The notes beneath the pieces were generated by a model. The model saw only the letters and a program-made list of their open reading frames with translations. It made no database searches and was not told the DNA's origin. The position numbers were made by a program, and so were the translations under genes. Shown piece by piece: positions 36,301 to 44,534 of a DNA stretch of 64,000 nucleotides. Origin of the DNA: Chiridota heheva (taxonomy: Eukaryota > Echinodermata > Holothuroidea > Apodida > Chiridotidae). The stretch lies in the NCBI GenBank assembly GCA_020152595.1, contig JAIGNY010001633.1, positions 585,001 through 649,000 on the forward strand, in the 5' to 3' direction. The stretch's first letter is position 1, and every line of letters starts with the position of its first letter.

Positions 36301-39300
36301 CCATGATGCAGGCTTATACCAGACCGGAAAGAGTCAGCCATGATGCAGGCTTATATCAGACCGGAAAGAGTCAGCCATGATGCAGGCTTATACCAGACTG
36401 GAAAGAGTCAGCCATGATGCAGGCTTATACCAGACCGGAAAGAGTCAGCCATGATGCAGGCTTATACCAGACCGGAAAGAGTCAGCCATGATGCAGGCTT
36501 ATACCAGACCGGAAAGAGTCAGCCATGATGCAGGCTTATACCAGACCGGAAAGAGTCAGCCATGATGCAGGCTTATACCAGACCGGAAAGAGTCAGCCAT
36601 GATGCAGGCTTATATCAGACCGGAAAGAGTCAGCCATGATGCAGGCTTATACCAGACCGGAAAGAGTCAGCCATGATGCAGGCTTATACCAGACCGGAAA
36701 GAGTCAGCCATGATGCAGGCTTATACCAGACCGGAAAGAGTCAGCCATGATGCAGGCTTATACCAGACCGGAAAGAGTCAGCCATGATGCAGGCTTACAT
36801 CAGACCGGAAAGAGTCAGCCATGATGCAGGCTTATACCAGACCGGAAAGAGTCAGCCATGATGCAGGCTTATACCAGACCGGAAAGAGTCAGCCATGATG
36901 CAGGCTTATACCAGACCGGAAAGAGTCAGCCATGATGCAGGCTTATATCAGACCGGAAAGAGTCAGCCATGATGCAGGCTTATACCAGACCAGAAAGAGT
37001 CAGCCATGATGCAGGCTTATACCAGACCGGAAAGAGTCAGCCATGATGCAGGCTTATATCAGACCGGAAAGAGTCAGCCATGATGCAGGCTTATACCAGA
37101 CCGGAAAGAGTCAGCCATGATGCAGGCTTATACCAGACCGAAAAGAGTCAGCCATGATGCAGGCTTATACCAGACCGGAAAGAGTCAGCCGGTGCAGACC
37201 TATGAATGGTTGACTCAAATTGTTGGCGGGAAGGGGTGATTCCAAATGGTATCATTGATATTATCAGTGCCAATTCTTTGAGATCATACAAAATAAAAAT
37301 GATTGAATGAAAGTTTCTTAGTATTTCGATAGAATGAGGCTAAAATCTGTGAAAATAAACTTTTTATCAAGAAGTGATTATGATGATGTTTTTTATAAAG
37401 ATCTTTAGATTTTAAAGTATTTTAGTTTATCAATTTCTTGTTAAAACTTTCAAATATTGGTTTCATTTTAAAATTTTATTTCTAGGTCATAAACAAGCAG
37501 TTAGCCGAGTTGCAAAATGTTCAAGAAGATCGGACAGCTGTAAATACGCAATTAGAAGAAATGTTCCTTTCTGATATGTTTTCCTTTAGAGATCAGGTAA
37601 ATATTCCTTTCTGATATGTTTTTCTTTAGAGGTCAAGTGATCTATTTCTCTACTTTCAATCATCTATTTCTAGCATCATCCTTTTGTCTTGCAAAGTGCA
37701 AATGCAAATCAGCAGAAAAAGGATTTCCTTTATCAGAGAAATAACTTTTAGTTATTGAGAATTTATCATTTTTGTATCTTTGAAACTCTGATGTATTTGT
37801 GTATTTTATGACAAATCTAAAAGTGTAGATGTACTGTAGATATACTGATGAAGAAATATGAATTGTACTGTAGATTGTGATGAAGGAATATGAATTGTAC
37901 TGTAGATTGTGATGAAGGAATATGAACTGTACTGTAGATTGTGATGAAGAAATATGAACTGTACTGTAGATTGTGATGAAGGAATATGAACTGTACTGTA
38001 GATTGTGATGAAGAAATATGAACTGTGCTGTAGATTGTGATGAAGGAATATGAACTGTACTGTAGATTGTGATGAAGGAATATGAACTGTGCTGTAGATT
38101 GTGATGAAGGAATATGAACTGTATTGTAGATTGTGATGAAGGAATATGAACTGTATTGTAGATTGTGATGAAGGAATATGAACTGTGCTGTAGATTGTGA
38201 TGAAGGAATATGAACTGTATTGTAGATTGTGATGAAGGAATATGAACTGTGCTGTAGATTGTGATGAAGGAATATGAACTGTACTGTAGATTGTGATGAA
38301 GGAATATGAAGTGTACTGTAGATTGTGATGAAGGAATATGAACTGTATTGTAGATTGTGATGAAGGAATATGAACTGTGCTGTAGATTGTGATGAAGGAA
38401 TATGAACTGTACTGTAGATTGTGATGAAGGAATATGAACTGTGCTGTAGATTGTGATGAAGGAATATGAACTGTACTGTAGATTGCGATGAAGGAATATG
38501 AACTGTACTGTAGATTGTGATGAAGGAATATGAACTGTACTGTAGATTGTGATGAAGGAATATGAACTGTGCTGTAGATTGTGATGAAGGAATATGAACT
38601 GTACTGTAGATTGCGATGAAGGAATATGAACTGTGCTGTAGATTGTGATGAAGGAATATGAACTGTACTGTAGATTGTGATGAAGGAATATGAACTGTAC
38701 TGTAAATTGTGATGAAGAAAAATGAACTGTACTGTAGATTGTGATGAAGGAATATGAACTGTACTGTAGATTGTGATAAAGAAATATGAACTTCATCAAA
38801 ACAGTAGTGATTGTATATTTCTTGTTGTAAATATTCCATGATTTTAGAAAATTGTAAGAAAAGATAGATCATATGAATTACATAGTTAATGTGTGTTCCC
38901 ATTTTTTCTATATTGATTTTCTTGTAAAATAATATTTCTGATAAATTGGACAGGTTTAAAATCTAAATTAGTAACCAAGTGATATCTTTATCCCACATTT
39001 GCATAGAGTGAAATCTTGGGCAGGATTAAGATGGCAATCAACAATCTTTCTGAGAAGTGTGTGAAGCCTCATGACCCTCCGTTATCAAGCATGGATTATG
39101 AAGAAAAGCTCACTCTTATTATGGTAAGATGCGCATTTTAATTTTTAAGAAGTTGCCTATATCAAGGTTTAACAGAATCAGAGAGGGCCTTAAACAAAAG
39201 AGCTTCATGAATAAATGCGTTGCTTTTACAAATTAGTCACACATTTCTCTGTGAGTGATCAAAAACAGTACACCAATTGTGAACTTGAATTGTAATAATC

Positions 39301-42196
39301 GGGCAAGTAAGGCCAAATCGGGCAAGTAAGGCCAAATCGGGCAAGTAAGGCCAAATTGGGCAAGTAAGGCCAAATCGGGCAAGTAAAGCCAAATCGGGCA
39401 AGTAAGGCCAAATACCTAATTCAAGAAGATAGTTAGAAATTTTAATGGAAGAGACAAACATGTTTCTGTGTTCCCTAATTACTCATCAAAAATGATTTTA
39501 ACAAATAACAAATCCGTACCTTTCCCCTCCCACCCATTTTGGGGTATTTGGTGATATATCTGCTTAGTTTAAGCAACTTCAGCAAAAGATCAACAACTTG
39601 AGCTCTCTGCAAGGTATCTCACTTTGTGAGATTTAAAAGCTAAAAAAGTGGTTTATTTTAATTTGTAGTCACGTTAAGAATATCTTCTGTTAAAATTTGA
39701 ATAAAGTGAGTTTGACAAGTGCTATCAAGGAAGCTTTCTTTTGCATGGTAATTTCTTTTCTTCCTTTGTAAAACTCCTGCTTCCCATTTAATGCTTCCCT
39801 TTTGAATCTCCTGTATCCCATTTAATGCTTCCCTTGTGAATCTCCTGTATCTCATTTAATGCTTCCCTTGTAAATCTCCTGTATCCCATTTAATGCTTCC
39901 CTTGGGAATCTCCTGTATCCCATTTAATGTTTTCCTTGTGAATCTCATGTATCCCATTTAATGTTTTCCTTGTGAATCTCCTGTATCCCATTTAATGCTT
40001 CCCTTGTGAATCTCCTGTATCCCATTTAATGCTTCCCTTGTGAATCTCTTGTATCCCATTTAATGCTTCCCTTGTGAATCTCCTGTATCCCATTTAATGC
40101 TTCCCTTGTGAATCTCATGTATCCCATTTAATGCTTCCCTTGTGAATCTCCTGTATCCCATTTAATGCTTCCCTTGTGAATCTCCTGTATCCCATTTAAT
40201 GCTTCCCTTGTGAATCTCCTGTATCCCATTTAATGCTTCCCTTGTGAATCTCATGTATCCCATTTAATGTTTTCCTTGTGAATCTCATGTATCCCATTTA
40301 ATGTTTTCCTTGTGAATCTCCTGTATCCCATTTAATGCTTCCCTTGTGAATCTCCTGTATCCCATTTAATGCTTCCCTTGTGAATCTCCTGTATCCCATT
40401 TAATGCTTCCCTTGTGAATCTCCTGTATCCCATTTAATGCTTCCCTTGTGAATCTCCTGTATCCCATTTAATTCTTCCCTTGTGAATCTCATGTATCCCA
40501 TTTAATGTTTTCCTTGTGAATCTCATGTATCCCATTTAATGTTTTCCTTGTGAATCTCCTGTATCCCATTTAATGCTTCCCTTTTGAATCTCCTGCTTCC
40601 CATTTAATGCTTCCCTTGTGAATCTCCTGTATCTCATTTAATGCTTCCCTTGTAAATCTCCTGTATCCCATTTAATGCTTCCCTTGGGAATCTCCTGTAT
40701 CCCATTTAATGCTTCCCTTGTGAATCTCCTGTATCCCATTTAATGCTTCCCTTGTGAATCTCCTGTATCCCATTTAATGCTTCCCTTGTGAATCTCATGT
40801 ATCCCATTTAATGTTTTCCTTGTGAATCTCATGTATCCCATTTAATGTTTTCCTTGTGAATCTCCTGTATCCCATTTAATGCTTCCCTTGTGAATCTCCT
40901 GTATCCCATTTAATGCTTCCCTTGTGAATCTCTTGTACCCCATTTAATGCTTTCTTTGTGAATCTCCTGTATCCCATTTAATCTTTTCCTTCAGTTGTAA
41001 ATCTCCTGTATCTCATTTAATGCTTCCCTTGTGAATCTCCTGCATCCCATTGAATGCTTTCCTTGTGAATCTCCTGTATCTCATTTAATGCTTCCCTTGC
41101 AAATCTCTCGTATCCCATTTAATGCTTCCTTTGTGAATCTCTTGTATCCCATTTAATGAAAAATAAGATCACAAAATTGATGCACCATGAAGAAAGCATT
41201 GAAGTGGAAATCAGCAGTCTTTTTAAACTTTTTGATTGCATTCCTAATTTGATCTTAGATTAATCTTTGATCTTATCAAGATGAAAGTGGAATGTCAATA
41301 ACAGACCAAAGGAATGGGGCTTAGCATCCTTTTATTTTGTGTGAATTGAAATTATATCACAAAAGCTTCTTATGCGCACTGCTTCAGTGAAAATTGTAAT
41401 TTCTATGGTTAGAAGAAGAAGAATGTTTGATATCAATTAATTTGATCAATTTATTCTGGCTGGGAATCATTGACAACATAATTAAGAAACTAAATAAGTT
41501 TTTATATTTTTTAGTAGTTCAGAGGAGGATTTGTCTCAAGTATTAACAAGTGAATCAGGAATGAAGTAGCAACATTTTGTTTGGCCAGTAGTTTAGATAT
41601 TTGTATTAGAGTAAGGAATCATATAAGATTTATCCAGTAGTTGCTATGCTGTTTTCATATAAATGTCAGTAAGAATTGTTTGTGCCTTGCAAAAATTATC
41701 TTTTAAAATTATTATTATAAGTATCTGTGCTGTTGTTAATATGTTAGTAATCCCCAAACAAGTATTGTTTATCAAAGAGAGATTAAAAAACAATGGAAGA
41801 AACTGATTGTGGTGGGAGCTTTAGTTATTCTAATTTGTGTGAAAAATACATGTAGTTTGTAGCAATTTCATCAATCTTACTTCTATCACCTCTTTAGAAT
41901 TATTATTTTTCAAGTCTATCGAAAGCATATTCATTTCAAATGTCCCACACATAGAGATCATAAATGAAATAGGAAATAAGGGTGAACACTGAATGTGATG
42001 TATCAGTAAATAAACTGAATTCTGATTTAGAATAAGTTTGCTTAAGCTTCTTTCTCGTCTTCTGTTGTAGAATTTTGTATCAGATAAAATTTGCATTGAG
42101 ATGATGGCCCGCCTGGGTATTCCTGGAGTCTCAACGCCATTAGCAGAGACGGGTAAAGATTCCAGAAGAAAATCAATTGCATCGTCAAAGTCATAG
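21250..42196 (+). CDS. CCDC42/CFAP73: CCDC42/CFAP73-family axonemal coiled-coil protein, nine coding exons, 366 aa
   Basis: Joining nine GT-AG exons gives 1101 nt with consistent phases (2, 0, 0, 2, 1, 0, 0, 0). The product is nearly all charged coiled coil: LKREVEVERVTDELRTKREE at residues 75-94, the DUF4200-like core to about residue 185 (MKERVKKFEKFIQETEAKRR; LQRKIQKYKKFEEYLMRVLD), then a second helical half and a short basic tail with RRKS. The order KREVE... / EEFQVRMEA / KFEKFI / YKKFEEYL is characteristic of CCDC42 and CFAP73 (about 310 aa in vertebrates; here about 55 longer). Known role: CFAP73 is the relative of Chlamydomonas MIA2, which with MIA1/CFAP100 regulates inner dynein arms of motile cilia; CCDC42 is needed for sperm tail formation. 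Choice between the two paralogues is not possible by eye. The start is the first ATG of the exon that splices in frame. No close AATAAA follows the stop; one lies at 43520. Three of eight donors lie in tandem duplications. Confidence 0.9.
21348..22640 (+). other. Intron 1, no other gene
   Basis: Contains a short (CATA)n run near 21940 and a G-run near 22275-22288. I see no coding or RNA feature. Confidence 0.6.
22641..22701 (+). CDS. CCDC42/CFAP73: CCDC42-like exon 2
   Basis: Acceptor TTTTAACAG|GGATGAAG, donor GAA|GTAAGA. Encodes acidic DEDEEERPPEDVNKYPIVKE and returns to phase 0. Confidence 0.85.
23330..24535 (+). pseudogene. 3' part of an I-like LINE (RNase H to tail) in intron 2
   Basis: Begins in an RNase H domain (FFWIPSHVGISGNERADRAT at about 23391). 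It continues to CRVVITRIRFSHAFLTHAFL at about 23631 in the frame homologous to the CLRIGHTHLTHSYLL segment of the copy at 26.2-31.1 kb. There a 15-bp minisatellite has expanded. Beyond it the coding sequence resumes as LCPTCNTDLSIKHILLTCPI (about 24148), the C-terminal zinc-type motif. The 3' UTR ends with GCACATTTGACTCTGACTGT and a CAAA-rich tail. 5'-truncated and not functional. Confidence 0.88.
23660..24128. repeat. 15-bp minisatellite inside LINE coding sequence, about 31 copies
   Basis: Units of the form CACRCCTTTCTCACC (R = A or G), with some 14-bp variants from about 23983 onward that shift the frame. In the LINE frame the unit reads THTFL/THAFL. The 287-aa plus-strand and 133-aa minus-strand open frames here are repeat artefacts. 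Confidence 0.93.
24867..25043 (+). CDS. CCDC42/CFAP73: CCDC42-like exon 3
   Basis: Acceptor ATGATATAG|TCTGCAGC, donor CAGGAG|GTAAAG, phase 0 at both ends, 59 codons. Encodes LLLKREVEVERVTDELRTKR and the EEFQVRMEACERRRAELQRK heptad region, the start of the DUF4200-like coiled coil. Confidence 0.92.
25330..26195. repeat. About 302-bp diverged tandem repeat, nearly 3 copies
   Basis: Copies start near 25338, 25640 and 25948. Each has CCCTATTGTTTTTGAT..., TCATGCATATTAAT, GGGCGGGGCTTA and AACACGATATCTCAAAAACT-like landmarks. The third copy is cut off by the LINE at about 26200. Confidence 0.85.
26230..27105 (+). pseudogene. I-like LINE ORF1 (gag-like, CCHC knuckles)
   Basis: Reads AYLTNKDLVKEIASQHVTEV from about 26325 and TNTIFLTFATP near 26432. 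Zinc-knuckle patterns follow: CHKCQR-stop-CHGKNSC (about 26531), CCGNCGASDHDSASC (about 26590) and CTNCDGAHPA...KDCPTW (about 26650). The spacing CX2CX4HX4C is clear in the second. The TAG inside the first knuckle and a frame change near 26540 break it. Expected role: RNA-binding nucleocapsid-like protein of the element. Confidence 0.82.
27270..28130 (+). pseudogene. I-like LINE endonuclease domain
   Basis: IIQWNIRSL at about 27313, FCLQESFL at about 27396 (catalytic E of the APE family) and LGDFDAHNPLWGS at about 27667, the canonical GDFNAHH-like motif. Interrupted by stops, including TAG directly after WNIRSL. Confidence 0.82.
28540..29560 (+). pseudogene. I-like LINE reverse transcriptase domain
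   Basis: SKGPDNIPFQFLKHLP at about 28566; PIALTCCLCKIIERIINQRL near 28732; HQSGSRKLNNTLDQLIMLDT near 28839; motif A AIFFDIEKAFDTI (about 28930-28968) followed by a stop; PQGSI near 29113; catalytic YALYVDDFTI at 29191-29220. Multiple frame changes. Confidence 0.87.
30060..30860 (+). pseudogene. I-like LINE RNase H and C-terminal zinc segment
   Basis: RNase H motifs in different frames: ISAEAKVILLALNYIEY (about 30168), FSDSKSAL (about 30240) and FFWIPSHLGIPGNDRADSAA (about 30360). Then CLRIGHTHLTHSYLLTA near 30622 and LCNNCHFPLTVHHVPLACSL near 30680. The latter two are the unexpanded counterpart of the region that became a minisatellite at 23.66-24.13 kb. Confidence 0.85.
31337..31494 (+). 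CDS. CCDC42/CFAP73: CCDC42-like exon 4
   Basis: Acceptor TTAATTTGCAG|ATGAAAG, donor GAAAG|GTAAGA, phase 0 to 2. Encodes MKERVKKFEKFIQETEAKRR to LSAQLEEFRE, the strongest family match (KFEKFI block). The last ~54 nt with the donor are tandemly repeated downstream. Confidence 0.95.
31437..31852 (+). repeat. 58-bp tandem repeat of the exon 4 / intron 4 boundary, 7 copies
   Basis: Copies recur every 58 bp (landmark GAACTAGAAC at 31451, 31509, 31567, 31625, 31683, 31741, 31799). Each contains about 54 nt of exon 4 end plus the donor: AAAGGTAAG in six, AAAAAGGTAAAG in the last. The first copy is the real exon end. Confidence 0.96.
31853..32992 (+). other. Intron 4 remainder
   Basis: Holds a 77-bp tandem duplication (32095-32250), a copy of the dispersed CAATATAG family (about 32560-32650) and AT-rich sequence. 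The 172-aa open frame at 32480-32998 has no recognisable family and spans the exon 5 acceptor; I do not call it a gene. Confidence 0.6.
32095..32250. repeat. 77-bp tandem duplication
   Basis: TAGGTTATAATGTACARCCA...ATATGGAC present twice, nearly identical, period 77 bp. Confidence 0.92.
32993..33075 (+). CDS. CCDC42/CFAP73: CCDC42-like exon 5
   Basis: Acceptor TTCTCTTTCAG|ACATGAC, donor CAGAAA|GTAAGT, phase 2 to 1. Encodes HDSLQRKIQKYKKFEEYLMR then VLDDIPE, the second strongest family block. Its last 18 nt and donor seed a 39-bp array. Confidence 0.95.
33058..34590 (+). repeat. 39-bp tandem array of the exon 5 / intron 5 splice donor, 39 units
   Basis: The unit is 18 nt of exon 5 end (TGGATGACATACCAGAAA) plus 21 nt of intron 5 (GTAAGTTGATATGG...). 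I count 39 units by eye; 37 keep GTAAGT, one has GTAAAT and one GTGAGT. The unit is 13 codons, giving long open frames (336 aa + strand; 311 aa - strand) that are repeat artefacts. Continuing past the first donor in the exon frame meets a TAA in unit 2 (about 33111). Confidence 0.97.
34591..35021 (+). other. Intron 5 remainder
   Basis: AT-rich, no feature seen apart from the exon 6 acceptor tract at its end. Confidence 0.6.
35022..35191 (+). CDS. CCDC42/CFAP73: CCDC42-like exon 6
   Basis: Acceptor TATTTGTAG|ATTACC, donor AAATTG|GTAATA, phase 1 to 0. Encodes YLEVNDSMLRSIMDRHRTLN and RVQTLYDDVEDATKTLNDLK, the second coiled-coil half. Confidence 0.94.
35548..35655. repeat. 53-bp tandem duplication
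   Basis: TTACTTATCTATAGCATTGC...GGTTCTCAGTT twice, essentially identical. Confidence 0.93.
35880..36160 (+). pseudogene. C-terminal fragment of a LINE endonuclease-reverse transcriptase, intron 6
   Basis: Reads VLRIPWTAIRTNDSVLQEIG, then LSYFGHISRCQNNCLEKIIL and KSRLIDRIKTLLGLPYQ. This follows the common LINE end pattern LRIsW..rTNe.VL..i...K.LL..I..r.LsYFGHi.R....LEK.Il.G...G.R.RGRP. 5'-truncated, no RT core. The coding frame ends at the edge of the 37-bp array. Confidence 0.85.
36161..37195. repeat. 37-bp minisatellite, about 28 copies, intron 6
   Basis: Unit contains AGGCTTATACCAGACCGGAA and AAGAGTCAGCCATGATGC; very homogeneous (a few TATATCAG or CAGACTGG variants). It starts directly where the LINE C-terminus stops. 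Confidence 0.97.
37486..37596 (+). CDS. CCDC42/CFAP73: CCDC42-like exon 7
   Basis: Acceptor TTATTTCTAG|GTCATA, donor GATCAG|GTAAAT, phase 0, 37 codons. Encodes VINKQLAELQNVQEDRTAVN and QLEEMFLSDMFSFRDQ. Confidence 0.93.
37564..37643 (+). repeat. 40-bp duplication of the exon 7 / intron 7 boundary, 2 copies
   Basis: TTCCTTTCTGATATGTTTT begins at 37564 in the exon and again at 37604 in the intron. The second copy's donor has decayed (GGTCAA|GTGATC). Confidence 0.94.
37817..38792. repeat. 32-bp minisatellite, about 30 copies, intron 7
   Basis: Unit contains GATGAAGGAATATGAACTGT and ACTGTAGATTGT. Variants at one site (ACTGTACTG, ACTGTGCTG, ACTGTATTG) alternate along the array. Open minus-strand frames of 361-379 aa are repeat artefacts. 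Confidence 0.97.
39007..39123 (+). CDS. CCDC42/CFAP73: CCDC42-like exon 8
   Basis: Acceptor TTTGCATAG|AGTGAA, donor ATTATG|GTAAGA, phase 0, 39 codons. Encodes SEILGRIKMAINNLSEKCVK and DYEEKLTLIM. Confidence 0.93.
39299..39414. repeat. 19-bp tandem repeat, about 6 copies, intron 8
   Basis: TCGGGCAAGTAAGGCCAAA repeated with two single-base variants. Confidence 0.95.
39767..41157. repeat. 34-bp minisatellite with higher-order pattern, about 41 copies, intron 8
   Basis: Unit contains TGAATCTCCTGTATCCCATT and TAATGCTTCCCTTG. A run of distinctive variants (CTTTTGAATC, TTGTAAATC, CTTGGGAATC) at 39799, 39871 and 39901 recurs at 40581, 40653 and 40683, an exact 782-bp offset (23 units). Paired CATGTATCC/GTTTTCC variants occur near 39946, 40252, 40490 and 40796. 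Confidence 0.96.
41158..42070 (+). other. End of intron 8
   Basis: AT-rich DNA; no gene, repeat array or transposon protein seen. The minus-strand open frames around 41830-42224 lie partly across exon 9 and are not genes. Confidence 0.6.
42071..42196 (+). CDS. CCDC42/CFAP73: CCDC42-like exon 9 with stop
   Basis: Acceptor TCTGTTGTAG|AATTTT; 41 codons then TAG. Encodes NFVSDKICIEMMARLGIPGV and a basic tail KDSRRKSIASSKS with an RRKS site of the PKA type. Confidence 0.92.
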   Translation, partial: NFVSDKICIEMMARLGIPGVSTPLAETGKDSRRKSIASSKS

Positions 42197-42589
42197 ATAA
42201 GTTTAAAGTGTTGATGAATATCAAACTGTTAAAAGTGAAATAACTGCTGTAGGAATAACTAGTGCTATAATTGAGTCAGGTCATTGATTCAGGTTGATTA
42301 TCTGTCAGTATAAAGGATAGGCCCTATGATTTGCTTCTCTTTGAAAGTGTCTGTCTGCCAGTTAATTAGCTCATGCAGAAAAGTGGTGTTGATGTCAAAT
42401 CTCATGACAATGAGATTGTTTACATTGTACTGATCTAGTAAGATACCCATTTCAGGCTTGGGAATGATGCTAATCATTTCTTCCACCCCCTCCCTTAAAT
42501 GTTTGTTTAAGTGGTGTTCTTGATGCTTTGCATGTCTCTCCACTGCCTTTCACCCCCTAATATGTATAAAAACAATTTTATTTCTTTGT

Positions 42590-42712
42590 TGGTCTCATTC
42601 TTCCCCTGTTTTCTTTCCTTCCTACCTCTAGAATGATCTGACCTCTCAGGCACAATTTGACCTTAGTTGTCGTGGTGCTGTTAAGTCCTCATCAAACAAA
42701 CAAACATTAGTT
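42590..42712 (+). mobile_element. 3'-end fragment of the I-like LINE
   Basis: GAATGATCTGACCTCTCAGG then CACAATTTGACC...GTGGTGCTGTTAAG and a CAAA tail match the end of the element at 31.0-31.09 kb. Severely 5'-truncated. Adjacent to the host 3' UTR region. Confidence 0.9.
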
Positions 42713-42857
42713 GGTCACATCACATAATTTCTTCATTTTTGTAGGCCTAATCTGAGCCCTTCCAAGAAACTCGAGCAGGAATTCTTTCAAATAGAATAAT
42801 TTATTTTAAAATAACATTCTTTCCAAAGTGTATATTCAATTTTATTTCTGCTCACGT

Positions 42858-43433
42858 CTTAAAGTATTAGTTCAGTGGTCAAACATGTCCATCTTATATG
42901 AAAGATTACTTTAAAAGAAAGAAAATCATGAAAAAATCATTGCAAAATCTTATTCCATTAAGGAGATATTCAAGTTTAAAGTTTGGTATTATTTCTGTAG
43001 AAACGACTGAAATCAGACTACTTGTGATGTCACAGCCTCAGATTCCCCAGTCTTGATGTATTTTAAAGAAAGTTTATTTAATTTTTCCACTATTTAAATT
43101 ACTTTTCCTCAAACTTTTTCCAGGTGGTATATTATAAATACCCTTACTAGATTCATTTTTACTACTTTTTTGACATCTCCCACAGTCTTGAAGCCACAAA
43201 ATCGCAGGACAAAATATTAGAGAATACATAAAGACTTTGAGGAATCTGAGGCTATGACATCACAACTAGTCTGATTTCATTTGTTTCCACACAAATGATG
43301 CCAAACTTTAAACTTAGATATCTTCTTAACAGAATAAGATTTTTGAATGCTTTCTTCACCATTTTGTTTCTTTTGAAGTTCTCTTTCATATAAGATAGGC
43401 ATGCTTGACCACTGAACTAATTCTTCAAAGATT
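42858..43433. mobile_element. Long inverted-repeat (fold-back) element, arms about 220 bp
   Basis: Left arm about 42858-43080 and right arm about 43215-43433 are reverse complements at roughly 80-85% by eye. Shared landmarks: TTAGTTCAGTGGTCAA, ATCTTATATGAAAGA, AAGTTTAAAGTTTGG, GAAATCAGACTA and TGATGTCA-AGCCTCAGATT. The spacer is AT-rich and non-coding. It lies about 660 bp after the CCDC42-like stop codon. Confidence 0.88.
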
Positions 43434-43716
43434 TTTCTTCAGAATCCTTCAATGAATACCTTGAGATGAAATGTTCGTATGCCTGAGGATGGCAATTCCT
43501 GAAAATGTCTACCCTGCCTAATAAAGTGAATTGAACCTCAATTAAGTTATACCATGATTGATGAAGTACACTGTAAATTTGTTCATTAACTGAGCAGATT
43601 CTATAGAAAATTTAATCAGGGGTACATAACAGGTTAGTTTATTTTTGAAATGGCAATGAAGTTCATGTCTATTGTAGGTGAAGTGGATCATACTTATTTT
43701 GCTCATCATATTAGAG

Positions 43717-44532
43717 CACGTGCATCAGATACCGCCACGTGCATCAGATACCGCCACGTGCATCAGATACCGCCACGTGCATCAGATACCGCCACGTGCA
43801 TCAGATACCGCCACGTGCATCAGATACCGCCACGTGCATCAGATACCGCCACGTGCATCAGATACCGCCACGTGCATCAGATACCGCCACGTGCATCAGA
43901 TACCGCCACGCATCAGATACCGCCACGTGCATCAGATACCGTGCATCAGATACCATACGTGCATCAGATACCGCCACGTGCATCAGATACCGCCACGTGC
44001 ATCAGATACCGCCACGTGCATCAGATACCGCCACGTGCATCAGATACCGCCACGCCAGATACCGTGCATCAGATACCGCCACGTGCATCAGATACCGCCC
44101 ACGCATCAGATACCGCCGCGCATCAGATACCGCCACGTGCATCAGATACCGCCACGTGCATCAGATACCGCCACGTGCATCAGATACCGCCACGTGCATC
44201 AGATACCGCCACGTGCATCAGATACCGCCACGTGCATCAGATACCGCCACGTGCATCAGATACCGCCACGTGCATCAGATACCGCCACGTGCATCAGATA
44301 CCGCCACGCATCAGATACCGCCCGTGCATCAGATACCGCCACGTGCATCAGATACCGCCACGTGCATCAGATACCGCCACGTGCATCAGATACCGCCACG
44401 TGCATCAGATACCGCCACGTGCATCAGATACCGCCACGAGCATCAGATACCGCCACGTGCATCAGATACCGCCACGTGCATCAGATACCGCCACGTGCAT
44501 CAGATACCGCCACGTGCATCAGATACCGCCAA
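43717..44532. repeat. 19-bp minisatellite with CACGTG in most units, about 42 copies
   Basis: CACGTGCATCAGATACCGC repeated. I count 34 intact CACGTG sites; the others lost it by small deletions (CACGCATC) or substitution (CACGAG). All three + frames are open because the unit has no stop in that strand. Confidence 0.97.
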
Positions 44533-44534
44533 GT

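Noticed and set aside
36161..37195. CRISPR-like array
   Set aside because: Regular 37-bp spacing, but there are no variable spacers; units are continuous identical repeats in a eukaryotic intron.
37597..37643. Alternative donor for exon 7 in the second 40-bp copy
   Set aside because: The copy reads GTCAA|GTGATC, a poor donor; the first copy keeps CAG|GTAAAT and the correct phase.
37660..38902. 361- and 379-aa minus-strand serine/histidine-rich open frames
   Set aside because: Translation of the 32-bp minisatellite in intron 7.
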